DNA from: Arthrobacter rhizosphaerae
GTDB taxonomy: Bacteria > Actinomycetota > Actinomycetes > Actinomycetales > Micrococcaceae
NCBI RefSeq assembly: GCF_023062595.1
Contig: NZ_JALLAN010000002.1
Location: forward strand, 376,099 to 440,098
Reading direction: 5' to 3'
DNA: 64,000 bases
How positions within the stretch are numbered: position 1 is the stretch's first letter; each line of letters starts with the position of its first letter. The position numbers and the translations under genes are program-made. A model generated the notes under the pieces. It ran no database searches and was not told the DNA's origin. It worked only from the letters and a program-made list of their open reading frames with translations. Below, piece by piece: positions 8,440 to 17,564 of this stretch.

Positions 8440-9356
8440 GCGTCGAGACCAGCCAGCCACCGAAAATCAGCCTTCAGAACGTGGGCAAGCAGTTCGCAGT
8501 CCGGCCCACTAAGGAAAACCCCGAAGGCTCCACCCTGACCGCCCTTGAAGGTATCACCCTGGACGTTGCAGCCGGCGAGTTCCTGACGCTGGTAGGCCCG
8601 AGCGGATCAGGCAAGACCACACTGCTTGACCTGTTGGCGGGGCTGACGAAACCAGACACCGGAAAGATCCTTGTGGACGGAAAGGAGGTCACTGGGCCGG
8701 GAAAGGACCGCGCAGTCGTTTTCCAGCAGTACGCTCTCTTCCCCTGGCGGACAGCTTCCTCCAACGTCTCATTCGGACTGGAAGGATCCGGAAACCGGGG
8801 CGACGGACGAACCAACAGGCTCAGCCGTAAGGAACGGGCGGAAAAGGCGCGTCACTACCTGGACCTCGTTGGCTTGTCCGGCTTCGAGGACCGTTACCCC
8901 CACGAACTCTCCGGAGGCATGAAGCAACGGGTGGCTATCGCCCGGAGCCTTGCCTATGAGCCGGACATCCTGCTGATGGATGAACCCTTCGCAGCCCTTG
9001 ACGCGCAGACTCGTGAGCAACTCCAGGAAGAACTGCTGAGGATCTGGAGCTCCACCGGAAAGACCATCATCTTCATCACCCACGGAATCGATGAGGCCGT
9101 CTACCTGGGCCAACGGGTGGCCGTGCTCAGTTCCAGGCCGGGCAGGCTCAAGGAGATCGTCGATATCAATCTGGGAGACCGGACGGGTGGGGGTGACGTC
9201 CGCTCCAACGCAACGTTCGTCGAGCACCGCCACAAGGTCTGGTCCCTACTGCACGGTGAAGTCCGCCGGGCGCAGGAAGCCGGCCATGCCAAAATCCAGC
9301 CGGACGGCTCGGCACCCGACGAAACCCGCCTCGCCGGAGCAGGAAAGGCAGCATAA
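8436..9356 (+). CDS. Sulfonate ABC transporter ATP-binding protein
   Basis: A 306-residue ATPase of the SsuB/TauB/NrtD family that powers the adjacent importer. The GTG start at 8436 overlaps the previous stop (GTGA). Walker A is GPSGSGKT (54-61), the Q-loop is in VVFQQYALFPW (95-104), the signature is LSGGM (158-162), Walker B is ILLMDE (178-183) and the switch His is in IFITHGIDEA. A 20-residue insertion rich in Gly and Arg (about 117-133) sits between the Q-loop and the signature. The stop at 9354-9356 overlaps the permease ATG by one base. Confidence 0.93.
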   Translation: MSVETSQPPKISLQNVGKQFAVRPTKENPEGSTLTALEGITLDVAAGEFLTLVGPSGSGKTTLLDLLAGLTKPDTGKILVDGKEVTGPGKDRAVVFQQYALFPWRTASSNVSFGLEGSGNRGDGRTNRLSRKERAEKARHYLDLVGLSGFEDRYPHELSGGMKQRVAIARSLAYEPDILLMDEPFAALDAQTREQLQEELLRIWSSTGKTIIFITHGIDEAVYLGQRVAVLSSRPGRLKEIVDINLGDRTGGGDVRSNATFVEHRHKVWSLLHGEVRRAQEAGHAKIQPDGSAPDETRLAGAGKAA

Positions 9357-10297
9357 TGACCACGTCAACACTGACCCCAGGCCAAGTCACCGCCAGCACA
9401 ACGGCAACCACACCACAGCCCGCCGATGCCGCTGCAGCTGAAACAGCCGTCGAAGACACAACCCAGCGGCAGATCACCAAGGTCGGGTCCGGAAGGGCCT
9501 CCCTCTTCCGGGCGGGTGCCCGGAGGACGGGCAGGATCGTGTGGGGCTCCGGCGCCATCCTGCTGTTCCTTCTGCTGTGGGAACTCGGCCCCCTGTACCT
9601 GGCCCCGCCGTCGACCAGAGTGTTCCTGCCGCCGCTGCATGAAGTGCTCGCGGCCCTGGGGGCGCTCATCGCCAAGGGCCAACTGCAGAACCACCTGGCC
9701 GCCAGCCTCACCCGGTCGGCGAGCGGTTTTGGCATCGCTGTGGTGGCGGCCGTGGCCCTGGGACTTTTGGTGGCCTGGTACCGCGCCCTTGACCGCTTCC
9801 TGAACCCGTTGCTGGAAGTTTTCCGCAACACGGCCGCTTTGGCCCTGCTGCCCGTGTTCACGCTGTTGCTGGGAATCGGCGAGACCTCAAAGATCAGCAT
9901 TGTGGCCTACGCGGCCTTCTTCCCGGTGCTGCTCAACACCATCGCCGGTGTAAGGACGGTGGACCCCCTGCTGATCCGTGCGGCACGGTCACTGGGCCTG
10001 TCGAACTTCCAGCTGTTCCAGAAGGTCATCCTTCCATCAGCCGTGCCCACCATTTTCACGGGTATCCGGATGGCCGGCACGTCCTCCATCCTCGTCCTGA
10101 TCGCGGCGGAAATGGTGGGGGCCAAGGCCGGCCTTGGGTACCTGATCGTCAATTCGCAAAGCAGTTTCCTGATCCCTGACATGTATGCCGGGATCCTCAC
10201 CGTGTCGCTGCTTGGCCTGCTGGTCAACTACCTGCTGGTCGCCGTCGAACGTCATTTCTCCGGCTGGCGCACCGCCGTCGGATCCCAATCGCTGTAA
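9356..10297 (+). CDS. Sulfonate ABC transporter permease
   Basis: A 313-residue integral membrane permease of the SsuC/TauC (BPD_transp_1) family. After a roughly 60-residue Ser/Thr/Ala-rich cytoplasmic lead it has about six hydrophobic segments, beginning with GAILLFLLLWELGPLY. The EAA-like loop is seen as RAARSLGLSNFQLFQKVILP, which docks to the ATPase. The gene starts one base inside the ATPase stop codon, so the transporter genes are translationally coupled. A TauD-like dioxygenase follows after 32 bases. Confidence 0.92.
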   Translation: MTTSTLTPGQVTASTTATTPQPADAAAAETAVEDTTQRQITKVGSGRASLFRAGARRTGRIVWGSGAILLFLLLWELGPLYLAPPSTRVFLPPLHEVLAALGALIAKGQLQNHLAASLTRSASGFGIAVVAAVALGLLVAWYRALDRFLNPLLEVFRNTAALALLPVFTLLLGIGETSKISIVAYAAFFPVLLNTIAGVRTVDPLLIRAARSLGLSNFQLFQKVILPSAVPTIFTGIRMAGTSSILVLIAAEMVGAKAGLGYLIVNSQSSFLIPDMYAGILTVSLLGLLVNYLLVAVERHFSGWRTAVGSQSL

Positions 10298-10329
10298 GCG
10301 ACCATCTCGAATACTGAAGGAGCAAGATT

Positions 10330-11304
10330 ATGACCACCATCTCCGAAACCAAGCTCGAGTTCCGCAAGCTGGGCGCCCGAATCGGCGCTGAGATCCGCGG
10401 CCTGGACCTCAGCCAGGACCTCCGTCAGGGTGTTATTGACCAGATCCGGGAAGCGCTGAACGAGCACAAGGCCCTGGTGTTCCGTCAGGCAAACGTGCAC
10501 GACGACGACACTCAGGTCCGCTTTGCCAGCAGGTTCGGTCCCCTCACCCAGGCGCACCCCACCGTGGCATCCGTCGCCGGAAAGCCCGCCGTGCTGCCGG
10601 TAGACAGTGAAAACGGCAGCGCCAACACCTGGCACACGGACGTGACGTTCGTGGTGAACCCGCCGCAGGCCTCCACCCTGCGAAGCATCACCCTTCCGGC
10701 CTACGGCGGAGAGACCCTGATCGCCTCCGCCGCGGCCGCCTACCGCGACCTCCCGGACGAACTGCGCAATTTCGCGGACACCCTGTGGGCCATCCACACC
10801 AACGACTATGACTACTCTGTCCCGAAGAACCTGGAGCATGAGAACGCCAGTGAGCGGCGGAAGGAATTCACCCGCATCCACTTCGAGACGGCACACCCTG
10901 TAGTGCGCGTCCACCCGTTGACCGGCGAGCGCGGACTCTTCATCGGAGGCTTTGCGCAGCGGCTGCGGATCGTAGGCCTGTCCAATACCGAGTCCCGGGA
11001 TATCCTGCGGCTCCTGCAGTCCTATGTGACTCGGCCGGAGAACGTGGTCCGGGTCAACTGGGAGCCGGACCAGCTGGTTCTCTTCGACAACCGGATCACC
11101 CAGCACTACGCCCCGGACAACTATGACGGCCAGCCGCGGCAGCTCAACCGCGTCACCATTGGAGGAGACATTCCGCAGGGCATCGACGGCCGCCGCAGTT
11201 CGCCGATCAAGGGCGATTCCTCGACTTACTCCGAGACCGTTGTTTTGGGACACACCGCCGGAGGCAGCGGCTTCGGGGCCATTAGTTTCGGGGCCACCGA
11301 ATGA
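10330..11304 (+). CDS. TauD/TfdA-family 2-oxoglutarate dioxygenase
   Basis: A 324-residue Fe(II)/2-oxoglutarate-dependent dioxygenase. TauD-type members hydroxylate the carbon next to a sulfonate, releasing sulfite and an aldehyde. The iron-binding facial triad is visible as His102-x-Asp104 (WHTDVTF) and His259 (ITQHYAPDN), and Arg270, eleven residues on, is the expected 2-oxoglutarate anchor. A ribosome site (AAGGAG) precedes the ATG at 10330. The gene sits between the sulfonate importer and a flavin monooxygenase/reductase pair and overlaps the latter by 4 bp, so a desulfonation role is well supported. Related enzymes on phenoxyacids or sulfate esters remain possible. Confidence 0.9.
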   Translation: MTTISETKLEFRKLGARIGAEIRGLDLSQDLRQGVIDQIREALNEHKALVFRQANVHDDDTQVRFASRFGPLTQAHPTVASVAGKPAVLPVDSENGSANTWHTDVTFVVNPPQASTLRSITLPAYGGETLIASAAAAYRDLPDELRNFADTLWAIHTNDYDYSVPKNLEHENASERRKEFTRIHFETAHPVVRVHPLTGERGLFIGGFAQRLRIVGLSNTESRDILRLLQSYVTRPENVVRVNWEPDQLVLFDNRITQHYAPDNYDGQPRQLNRVTIGGDIPQGIDGRRSSPIKGDSSTYSETVVLGHTAGGSGFGAISFGATE

Positions 11305-12731
11305 GCGGCGGGCGGCAGCTTCACCTCAACGCGTTCCTCATGAGCACGGGGCATCATGAAGCCTCGTGGCGTCTCCCGGAAAGCAACGCTTTCGCAGGAA
11401 CAGAGATTGCCCACTTCCAGCAGCTGGCCGCCACGGCGGAACGGGGAGCCTTTGACTCCATTTTCTTCGCCGATTCTCCGGTGCTTCACGGGGATGTGGG
11501 CCAGCGGCCGTACGGCTCGCTGGAACCGACTGTGCTGCTGGCCGCGATTGCGGCTGTCACTTCGAAGATCGGCCTGATCGCAACGGCCTCCACCACCTAC
11601 AACGATCCCTACAACCTGGCCAGGCGCTTCGCCTCCCTTGATCACATCAGCGGCGGCAGGGCAGGCTGGAACGTCGTTACCACGGCAGGGGAGGCAGCGG
11701 CCCGGAACTTCTCGCTTCTGGACCAGCCGGCTCACGGGCGCCGTTATGAACGTGCCGCCGAGTTCCTCGACGTGGCGAAGAAGCTTTGGGACAGTTGGGA
11801 GGACGACGCGCCGGTGGGGGACAAGGCTGCCGGAACCTGGGCGGACAGCTCGCGGGTGCACCGGGTGAACCACGCCGGCCGCAACTTCCGGATCCAAGGG
11901 CCGCTCGATGTGCCCCGATCGGCGCAGGGACATCCGCTGATCGTGCAGGCTGGGTCTTCAGAGGACGGAAAGGAGTTCGCTGCACGTTACGCAGAGGCCG
12001 TTTTCACGGCGCAGCAGACGCTGGGGGACGCCCAGCGTTTCTACGCGGATCTGAAGGCCAGGACTGCCGCCGTCGGCCGGGATCCGGAATCCATCAAGGT
12101 GCTGCCGGGAATCGTCCCGGTTATAGCGTCCACCGAGTCGAAGGCCCGGCAGGTGGAGCAGGAACTGGACGAGCTGATCCACCCGTTGCATGCCAGGAAC
12201 CAGCTGGCGGGTCTGCTGCGCGTAGCGCCGGAGTCGTTGCCGTTGGACGCACAGCTTCCGGAGGATCTGCCGGATGAGGACCAGATCGAGGGCGCCAAGA
12301 GCAGATACACCCTGATCGTGGACCTCGCCAGGCGGGAACACCTCACGGTGCGGCAACTCATCGGCAGGCTCGGCGGGGGCCGTGGCCACCGGACGTTTTC
12401 GGGAACGCCTGAGCAGGTTGCCGATGCCATCCAAGGCTGGTTTGAGGGCGGCGCCGCTGACGGCTTCAACATCATGCCGCCAGTGCTGCCATCCGGACTG
12501 GAGCTGTTCGTGGATCACGTCATCCCCATCCTTCGAAAGCGGGGACTGTTCAGGAAGGCCTACAGCGGCAGCACCCTGCGTGAGCACTACGGTCTCCCGC
12601 GGCCAACGAACGTCTTTGAATCCGGGCGCCTGCTGAACCAGCAAGACCAGCAGCTCCAGCAGGCGCTGCAGGACCAGGAGCCGCAAGCGATTCCGGTGGT
12701 TACCCTTCAACCGGTGGGAGGAGTCAGCTGA
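11301..12731 (+). CDS. NtaA/DszA-family FMN-dependent monooxygenase
   Basis: A 476-residue flavin-dependent monooxygenase of the luciferase-like (LLM) class, NtaA/SnaA/DszA/SoxA branch, which uses reduced FMN from a partner reductase to cleave C-N or C-S bonds. Family features seen are the N-terminal LHLNAFLMSTGHHEASWR, the FDSIFFADS strand-2 segment, the GLIATASTTYNDPYNLARRFASLDH-like region (split by the family core) and SGGRAGWNVVTT. The start overlaps the dioxygenase stop (ATGA) and the stop overlaps the flavin reductase start (TGATG). In this operon an organosulfur substrate is most likely. Its last 40 residues are Gln-rich. Confidence 0.88.
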   Translation: MSGGRQLHLNAFLMSTGHHEASWRLPESNAFAGTEIAHFQQLAATAERGAFDSIFFADSPVLHGDVGQRPYGSLEPTVLLAAIAAVTSKIGLIATASTTYNDPYNLARRFASLDHISGGRAGWNVVTTAGEAAARNFSLLDQPAHGRRYERAAEFLDVAKKLWDSWEDDAPVGDKAAGTWADSSRVHRVNHAGRNFRIQGPLDVPRSAQGHPLIVQAGSSEDGKEFAARYAEAVFTAQQTLGDAQRFYADLKARTAAVGRDPESIKVLPGIVPVIASTESKARQVEQELDELIHPLHARNQLAGLLRVAPESLPLDAQLPEDLPDEDQIEGAKSRYTLIVDLARREHLTVRQLIGRLGGGRGHRTFSGTPEQVADAIQGWFEGGAADGFNIMPPVLPSGLELFVDHVIPILRKRGLFRKAYSGSTLREHYGLPRPTNVFESGRLLNQQDQQLQQALQDQEPQAIPVVTLQPVGGVS

Positions 12732-13234
12732 TGCTCAGGGACGATCTGGAACCCAGCGTGTTGCGCACGGTCTTTGGCCAGTATCCCTCCGGTGTGGCGG
12801 CCCTTTGCGGGTTCGTGGACGGGGCGCCCGAAGGGATCGTGGCCTCGACCTTCACCGTGGGCGTGTCCCTGGACCCTCCGCTCGTGTTGTTTGCAGCCCA
12901 AAACTCGTCGCTCACCTGGCCGCTGCTGCGGAGAAGGGACAGGATCGGTGTTTCTGTACTGGCCTCGGGGCAGGGCGACGTGTGCCGGCAAATTGCATCA
13001 AGATCGGGGGACCGCTTTTCCGGGGTTGCGGTGACTAGCACTGCAACCGGAGCGGTTTTCCTCGACGACGCAGGGCTGTGGCTCGATTGCTCGCTGGAAA
13101 GTGAAACCGCTGCCGGCGACCACACCGTGGCGTTGCTGAGGGTTCACGGCTATGAAACCAGGGCCAACAGCGTTGATCCACTGATTTTCCATGGATCAGC
13201 CTTCCACGGTCTTCGGGTCCCAAGCTTCGCCTGA
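12731..13234 (+). CDS. Flavin reductase (HpaC/DszD-like)
   Basis: A 167-residue short-chain flavin reductase that supplies reduced FMN or FAD to a two-component monooxygenase. The FGQYPSGVAALCG start, GIVASTFTVGVSLDPPLVLF (FMN-binding strand) and the C-terminal LIFHGSAFHGL match the family. The ATG overlaps the monooxygenase stop by one base, so the two should be made in concert. It closes the six-gene sulfonate operon, and the next gene is on the opposite strand. Confidence 0.9.
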   Translation: MLRDDLEPSVLRTVFGQYPSGVAALCGFVDGAPEGIVASTFTVGVSLDPPLVLFAAQNSSLTWPLLRRRDRIGVSVLASGQGDVCRQIASRSGDRFSGVAVTSTATGAVFLDDAGLWLDCSLESETAAGDHTVALLRVHGYETRANSVDPLIFHGSAFHGLRVPSFA

Positions 13235-13277
13235 GGGGGTTGACTGAGGGGCCACGCAAACAGCCACCCCGGAAGGG

Positions 13278-13670
13278 TTAGAGCGGTAGCAGCGCTGAGA
13301 GGTCGGCCCGCAGCCCGGAAGCCATCACACGGCCGCCTGCTACCGCCTCGGCCCAGCTCAACTGTCCGGTAACCATGGCCAGCCAGGTGGCGGCGTCGCA
13401 CTCGATCACGTTGGGGGGAGTGCCGCGCGTGTGGCGGGGCCCTTCCACGCACTGGGTGACGCCAAAGGGTGGAACCCGCACCTCGACGGAGTTTCCGGGA
13501 GCGCGGGCGGTGACCTCCTCAAGCGTGTACCTCACCGCAGTCGCTGTTACTGTCCGGGGTACTGCGGCAGGGGAGTCGTTAGAGTCCGATGACGGCGCGC
13601 TGGCTTCCAGCCAGGCGGCAAGTGCCGCACGGCCCTCGTCCAGCGGAATTCGTCGCCGGGATACAGCCAT
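13278..13670 (-). CDS. Sterol carrier family (SCP-2-like) protein
   Basis: A 130-residue cytoplasmic protein with the fold and C-terminal pattern of actinobacterial sterol-carrier-family proteins: VEVRVPPFGVTQC in the middle and a GRVMASGLRADLSALLPL ending, preceded by a WLAMVTGQLSWAEA helix. No catalytic residues are evident. Such proteins usually bind small hydrophobic ligands or occur as the C-terminal part of DinB/MDMPI-type proteins. It is convergent with the flavin reductase and its real role is unknown. Confidence 0.7.
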   Translation of the reverse strand: MAVSRRRIPLDEGRAALAAWLEASAPSSDSNDSPAAVPRTVTATAVRYTLEEVTARAPGNSVEVRVPPFGVTQCVEGPRHTRGTPPNVIECDAATWLAMVTGQLSWAEAVAGGRVMASGLRADLSALLPL

Positions 13671-13754
13671 GTCTGGGCTCCTGGAGGGGTCTAAAGCTGG
13701 TTTACGAAGGGCGGTTTCAACCTTACGTCAGGTTGGTGGTGCACCTAAGATTCC

Positions 13755-14771
13755 TCAGTCAAGCAGCGCTGAAACAGCGTGGCCGAGCCGGATCTTGCCA
13801 ACGGGACGGCCACCTCCCAGCACGGGCTCAACCACCTTTTCCAGGACGCTGGAAACGCCGGGAATGTCCACGGCGCCCGCGGCTGCCAGGACAGTGAGGC
13901 CCACCAGGGTGGTTGCCCGGAGGTTCCCGTCGAGCATCTTGATGGCTACGGAAACGCCCTGCGATGTCGCCATGACCAGCACGCCCTCGGCGCCCACCTT
14001 GGCAATGATTTCCAGTTCATCCATCACGATGGTGTTCGCTTCACCCCGCCCCTGGACCGCCCAAGGATAGTCCAGCATGGAGGTGGCAATCGTGGCGGCG
14101 CGGGCGTTGGAGCTCTTGTCCCCAGGCGCTTTGGCGAGCAAAGAGAAGGCGCGCGCCAGACCTGTCAGTGAAATGGCGGCAACCGGGGCTCCGCAGCCAT
14201 CAATGCCGAGGTGAGCAATGCGTTCCCCGGAGTATTCCTCAATCACTGACCGGATTTGCTGCTGCAGGGGATGGTTGGGCTCGAGGTAGCTGTGGATGTC
14301 CCAGCCGTTCTCGATGCACGCCCAAAGGAACGAGGCATGCTTTCCGGAGCAGTTGTGGGCCAGCCGTGATTTGCCTTGGTCCGAACGGACCAGCCAGTTC
14401 CGGGCTGTTTCATCCTGCGGCCAGGCGGCGGGGCACTGAAGGTTCTCCTCTTTGAGGCCCGCTGCCTTGAGCATGCCTTCCACCACATCCATATGGTCCA
14501 GAGACCCGGTGTGGCTGCCGCAGGCGAGTGCTACCTGCGCGCCGCGCAACGGCACACCGGACTGCATGGCGGCCAGTGCCTGCAGCGGCTTGAGCGACGA
14601 GCGCGCGTAGATGGGTGTTGTGATGTCCCCCAGCTGTGTGACGACGGTTCCGTCCGCGGCCAAAACCACGGCGGAACCGATGTGCCGGGATTCGACGAAG
14701 CCGCTGCGTTCCACCACTGCCAGTTCGACGGCGGAGTCCACGGAAAAGGTGGCATGCGAATTTTCTGGCAT
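13755..14771 (-). CDS. L-asparaginase II-type protein
   Basis: A 338-residue protein of the asparaginase II family (thermolabile rhizobial AnsA-like type), which hydrolyses L-asparagine to aspartate and ammonia. Typical segments are VVERSGFVESRH at the N-terminus, YARSSLKPLQALA with the SxxK-type serine and lysine, ALACGSHTG, HNCSGKHA and GIDGCGAPV. There is no signal peptide, so it is cytoplasmic. It follows the SCP-like gene on the same strand with an 84-base gap and is separated by 36 bases from the downstream end of the molybdoenzyme gene. Confidence 0.9.
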   Translation of the reverse strand: MPENSHATFSVDSAVELAVVERSGFVESRHIGSAVVLAADGTVVTQLGDITTPIYARSSLKPLQALAAMQSGVPLRGAQVALACGSHTGSLDHMDVVEGMLKAAGLKEENLQCPAAWPQDETARNWLVRSDQGKSRLAHNCSGKHASFLWACIENGWDIHSYLEPNHPLQQQIRSVIEEYSGERIAHLGIDGCGAPVAAISLTGLARAFSLLAKAPGDKSSNARAATIATSMLDYPWAVQGRGEANTIVMDELEIIAKVGAEGVLVMATSQGVSVAIKMLDGNLRATTLVGLTVLAAAGAVDIPGVSSVLEKVVEPVLGGGRPVGKIRLGHAVSALLD

Positions 14772-14807
14772 GGCTAAAGTCTAGGGCGCAGGCCTTGGAA
14801 TACCCGG

Positions 14808-16397
14808 CTACTCCACGGTGACCATGAGCGATTGCCAGCCGGACGCGCCGTCGGGCACCGGGTCCGCCCGCTGGTCCGTCTGCACCTCACCGGTTCCGTC
14901 GGTGGCGCGGACCTTGATGTAATGAGGACCCGGAGTCGCTTCCCAGTCAAATGACCATTGCCGCCACGTGATGACGGATGCTTCAGCGGAGAGCGTGGCC
15001 TCGGCCCACTCGTCGTTGTCGATCTGGACTTCAACCTTCGTGATTCCCCTCGTTTGTGCCCACGCCGTCCCGCCGACTGCCACCCGCCCCGCGGGCACCT
15101 TGGCAAAGGACCTTGGCACTTCCACCCGTGTCATGGTCTTAATGGGGCCACGTTCCGACCATCCACGCTGCGTCCAATAGGCCTTGCTGTCAGCGAACCG
15201 GGTGACTTCAAGATCCACCACCCACTTCGTGGCGGACACAAAACCGTACAACCCCGGCACCACCATCCGGACAGGGTAGCCGTGCTCCAGCGGCAGCGGC
15301 TCTCCGTTCATGGCGATGGCGAGCATGGCGTCGCGGTCATCCTGCAGGACCTCCAGCGGGGTGGATGCGCTGAAGCCGTCCTCCGACGTCGATAGCACCA
15401 TGTCCGCTCCCGGCCGGGGGCGGGCCATCCTCAGCACATCCCTGAGGGGCACGCCCAGCCACTTGGCGTTTCCGGCCAGGTTGCCGCCCACGGGATTGGA
15501 TACACAGGTGAGGGTCACATGGGACTCGATCAATTCGGCGTCGAGCAGGTCCTGGAACGTCAGCCGGATTTCCTCTTCCACGAGTCCGTGGACCCGCAGC
15601 TCCCAGTCCTCTACCTTGATTTCCGGAACGCTGAGGGCTGTATCAATGCGGTAGAAATCGTTGTTGGGCGTGATCCACGGGGTGACTCCCTGCACCGGGG
15701 ACTGGACGCCTGCAGGAATGGCTGGCGCCGCCGATGCTGGTTTGGGCAGTTGCAGCGATTGTCTGGCCTGCGCGATGTTGCTCCGGGCGGCACCGAGAAG
15801 CCGGCCGCCGCCTGCCGCGATGACCGAGGCTACAGCAGTGATCCCCGTGGCAGCGAAGAACGCCCGCCGGGTCGAAGCCGGGCGCCCGGCGCGGTCGGCA
15901 GCGGCACGATCGGCAGGCGCTTTGGCCAACTCGTTACTCCCGCCGATCCGCCACAGCTGCTTCGTCAGGAGCCTCAGCACCACCGCCCCAGCGATGGTGC
16001 CGAAGAGGGTGGGCAGGGCATCGACGGGTTTCACCCCGGCGCGCGTGACAACGCTGGCCACAATCACCGCACCCATCAGCAGAACGCCGGCCACCCCCAG
16101 AACCCACCTTCGGTACGCCACCACGCCCAGGACCGCTGCAAGTGCTGCGATGGTCAGTCCCATTCCAGCGAAAAGGGCGGCCTTGTCGTTGGTGCCGAAC
16201 GTTGCAATGGCAAAATCCTTCATCCACGGCGGAGTGAAGTCGATGAAAGTCGATCCCAAAGCAATAAGCGGAGTCGCACGCGCCGTGAAGAAGGCGCCCG
16301 TCAGCTCCGCAACGGAAAGTACGACGGCGGCCGCGGCCATTCCAGCCAGGGCGGCCAGCGCCGCCGGGCTTCCCAAGCGGGATCTAAGGTTCGTCAT
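14808..16397 (-). CDS. Membrane-anchored sulfite oxidase-family molybdoenzyme
   Basis: A 529-residue protein with about four N-terminal membrane helices (roughly residues 13-33, 74-95, 98-119, 128-145), an Arg-rich linker and a fifth hydrophobic segment (182-203), then a sulfite-oxidase-type molybdopterin domain. The molybdenum ligand is Cys298 in LTCVSNPVGG. A C-terminal dimerisation domain follows with GTAWAQTRGI and DWEATPGPHYI. The start is placed at the ATG at 16397 because GAAGGG-type ribosome sequence precedes it and upstream codons give an Arg/Cys-rich non-membrane lead. It probably oxidises a small substrate outside the membrane. It lies 80 bases downstream of the vanillate reductase gene, so co-transcription is possible. 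Confidence 0.88.
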   Translation of the reverse strand: MTNLRSRLGSPAALAALAGMAAAAVVLSVAELTGAFFTARATPLIALGSTFIDFTPPWMKDFAIATFGTNDKAALFAGMGLTIAALAAVLGVVAYRRWVLGVAGVLLMGAVIVASVVTRAGVKPVDALPTLFGTIAGAVVLRLLTKQLWRIGGSNELAKAPADRAAADRAGRPASTRRAFFAATGITAVASVIAAGGGRLLGAARSNIAQARQSLQLPKPASAAPAIPAGVQSPVQGVTPWITPNNDFYRIDTALSVPEIKVEDWELRVHGLVEEEIRLTFQDLLDAELIESHVTLTCVSNPVGGNLAGNAKWLGVPLRDVLRMARPRPGADMVLSTSEDGFSASTPLEVLQDDRDAMLAIAMNGEPLPLEHGYPVRMVVPGLYGFVSATKWVVDLEVTRFADSKAYWTQRGWSERGPIKTMTRVEVPRSFAKVPAGRVAVGGTAWAQTRGITKVEVQIDNDEWAEATLSAEASVITWRQWSFDWEATPGPHYIKVRATDGTGEVQTDQRADPVPDGASGWQSLMVTVE

Positions 16398-16477
16398 ACC
16401 CTTCGTTCGTAGCCGCTCGCCCCGCGGATTTGTCCGACAGCGGTGGGCGTTGCCCGGCAGGGAAGAGCGGGTACAGG

Positions 16478-17506
16478 TTAGGGAACCTCGATGACAATGC
16501 TCGGCAGCCCCTGCCCTGAGCCTTGCGCTGCTCCTGCCTCGCCCCCGACTGAAGCGACACGGGAGACGCAGCAACAGATTTTCTCGGCGGCTTTTTGCTG
16601 GCGCTCGCTGTAGAACACGTCCCGGTGGTCAATGGCGCCGTCGAGGCGGAGCACCCGGACCTCACACAGCCCGCATTCGCCCTTCCGGCAGTCGAACATC
16701 ATGTCTGCCCCGGCGTCCTCCAAGGCCTCCAGCATGGAACGGTCGGGACCAACAGTCGCTTCAATGCCCAGCCGTGGAATCCGCACAGTGAATTCCTGCG
16801 GCGCATACCAGCCGCTGTTGCCGAAGGTCTCGAAGCGCAAGTTGGCCGGGTTGAGCCGTCGCTCCAGCCAGTTCCGCCGGACCGAGTCCATGAGCCGGAT
16901 AGGTCCGCACATATACAGCTCCGTGTCGGGAGCCAGTGCGCCCACCACGGACGCGACCTCCAGGTTTGTGCCTTCGTCATTGATGTGCGCGACCAGCCTG
17001 TCGCCATGAAGCTCCTGCAGTTCGTTGAGGTAGGCCATGTCCGCCCTGCTGCGCCCCGCATAGACCAGGGTGTAGTCCGCATGAAGCTCCCGCAGGACGC
17101 GGGCCATGGCCGCGATGGCCGTAATGCCGATGCCGCCGGCCAGCAGGAGATACCGTGGTGCGCCGATGCGTAGGGGGAAGTTCTGCAGCGGCTGCGTGAT
17201 CTGAAGTGTGTCTCCCACTCTCAGCGCGTGCATGGCTAGCGATCCGCCGCGGGAGGAGGGGGCGCGGAAGACGCTGATGGTGAGTCGGGCGCCGTCGTCC
17301 GCTGATTCCACCACTGAATAGGAGCGCTTGAGGACTTCATCCTGCAGGGAAGCGGCCCCGTTCAGAAGCTTCACATCGATGTGGGAGCCCGGGTCCGCTC
17401 TCCGTGGGAGGTCCGGCCGCAGAACGATCCGTTGGATCTGCTCGGTCACGGCAGCGGTTTCAACTACTGTTGCCTGCTGCCAAACTTCTATATTCGTCGC
17501 TGCCAT
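16478..17506 (-). CDS. vanB: VanB-like ferredoxin-NAD(P)H reductase
   Basis: Reductase subunit of a two-component Rieske oxygenase (phthalate dioxygenase reductase/VanB type, 342 residues). Domains in order are an FMN/FAD-binding barrel with RSYSVVES (61-68), an NAD-binding domain with LLAGGIGITA (121-130) and a C-terminal plant-type 2Fe-2S domain with Cys273, Cys278, Cys281 and Cys311 in C-x4-C-x2-C-x29-C spacing. It transfers electrons from NAD(P)H to the oxygenase encoded 58 bases upstream. Unusually, about 30 residues rich in Gly and Ala follow the last cluster Cys, which itself sits in a CCC run. Confidence 0.88.
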   Translation of the reverse strand: MAATNIEVWQQATVVETAAVTEQIQRIVLRPDLPRRADPGSHIDVKLLNGAASLQDEVLKRSYSVVESADDGARLTISVFRAPSSRGGSLAMHALRVGDTLQITQPLQNFPLRIGAPRYLLLAGGIGITAIAAMARVLRELHADYTLVYAGRSRADMAYLNELQELHGDRLVAHINDEGTNLEVASVVGALAPDTELYMCGPIRLMDSVRRNWLERRLNPANLRFETFGNSGWYAPQEFTVRIPRLGIEATVGPDRSMLEALEDAGADMMFDCRKGECGLCEVRVLRLDGAIDHRDVFYSERQQKAAEKICCCVSRVASVGGEAGAAQGSGQGLPSIVIEVP

Positions 17507-17564
17507 TGGCTGAATCCTTGACTGTGTTGATTCCGGCGGTGTTCGGGCGTGTTTTCGGGCGTCC

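Noticed and set aside
15661..16494. Plus-strand open frame opposite the sulfite-oxidase-like gene
   Set aside because: Low-complexity Arg/Ala/Ser translation; the opposite strand holds the molybdopterin motif and membrane helices.
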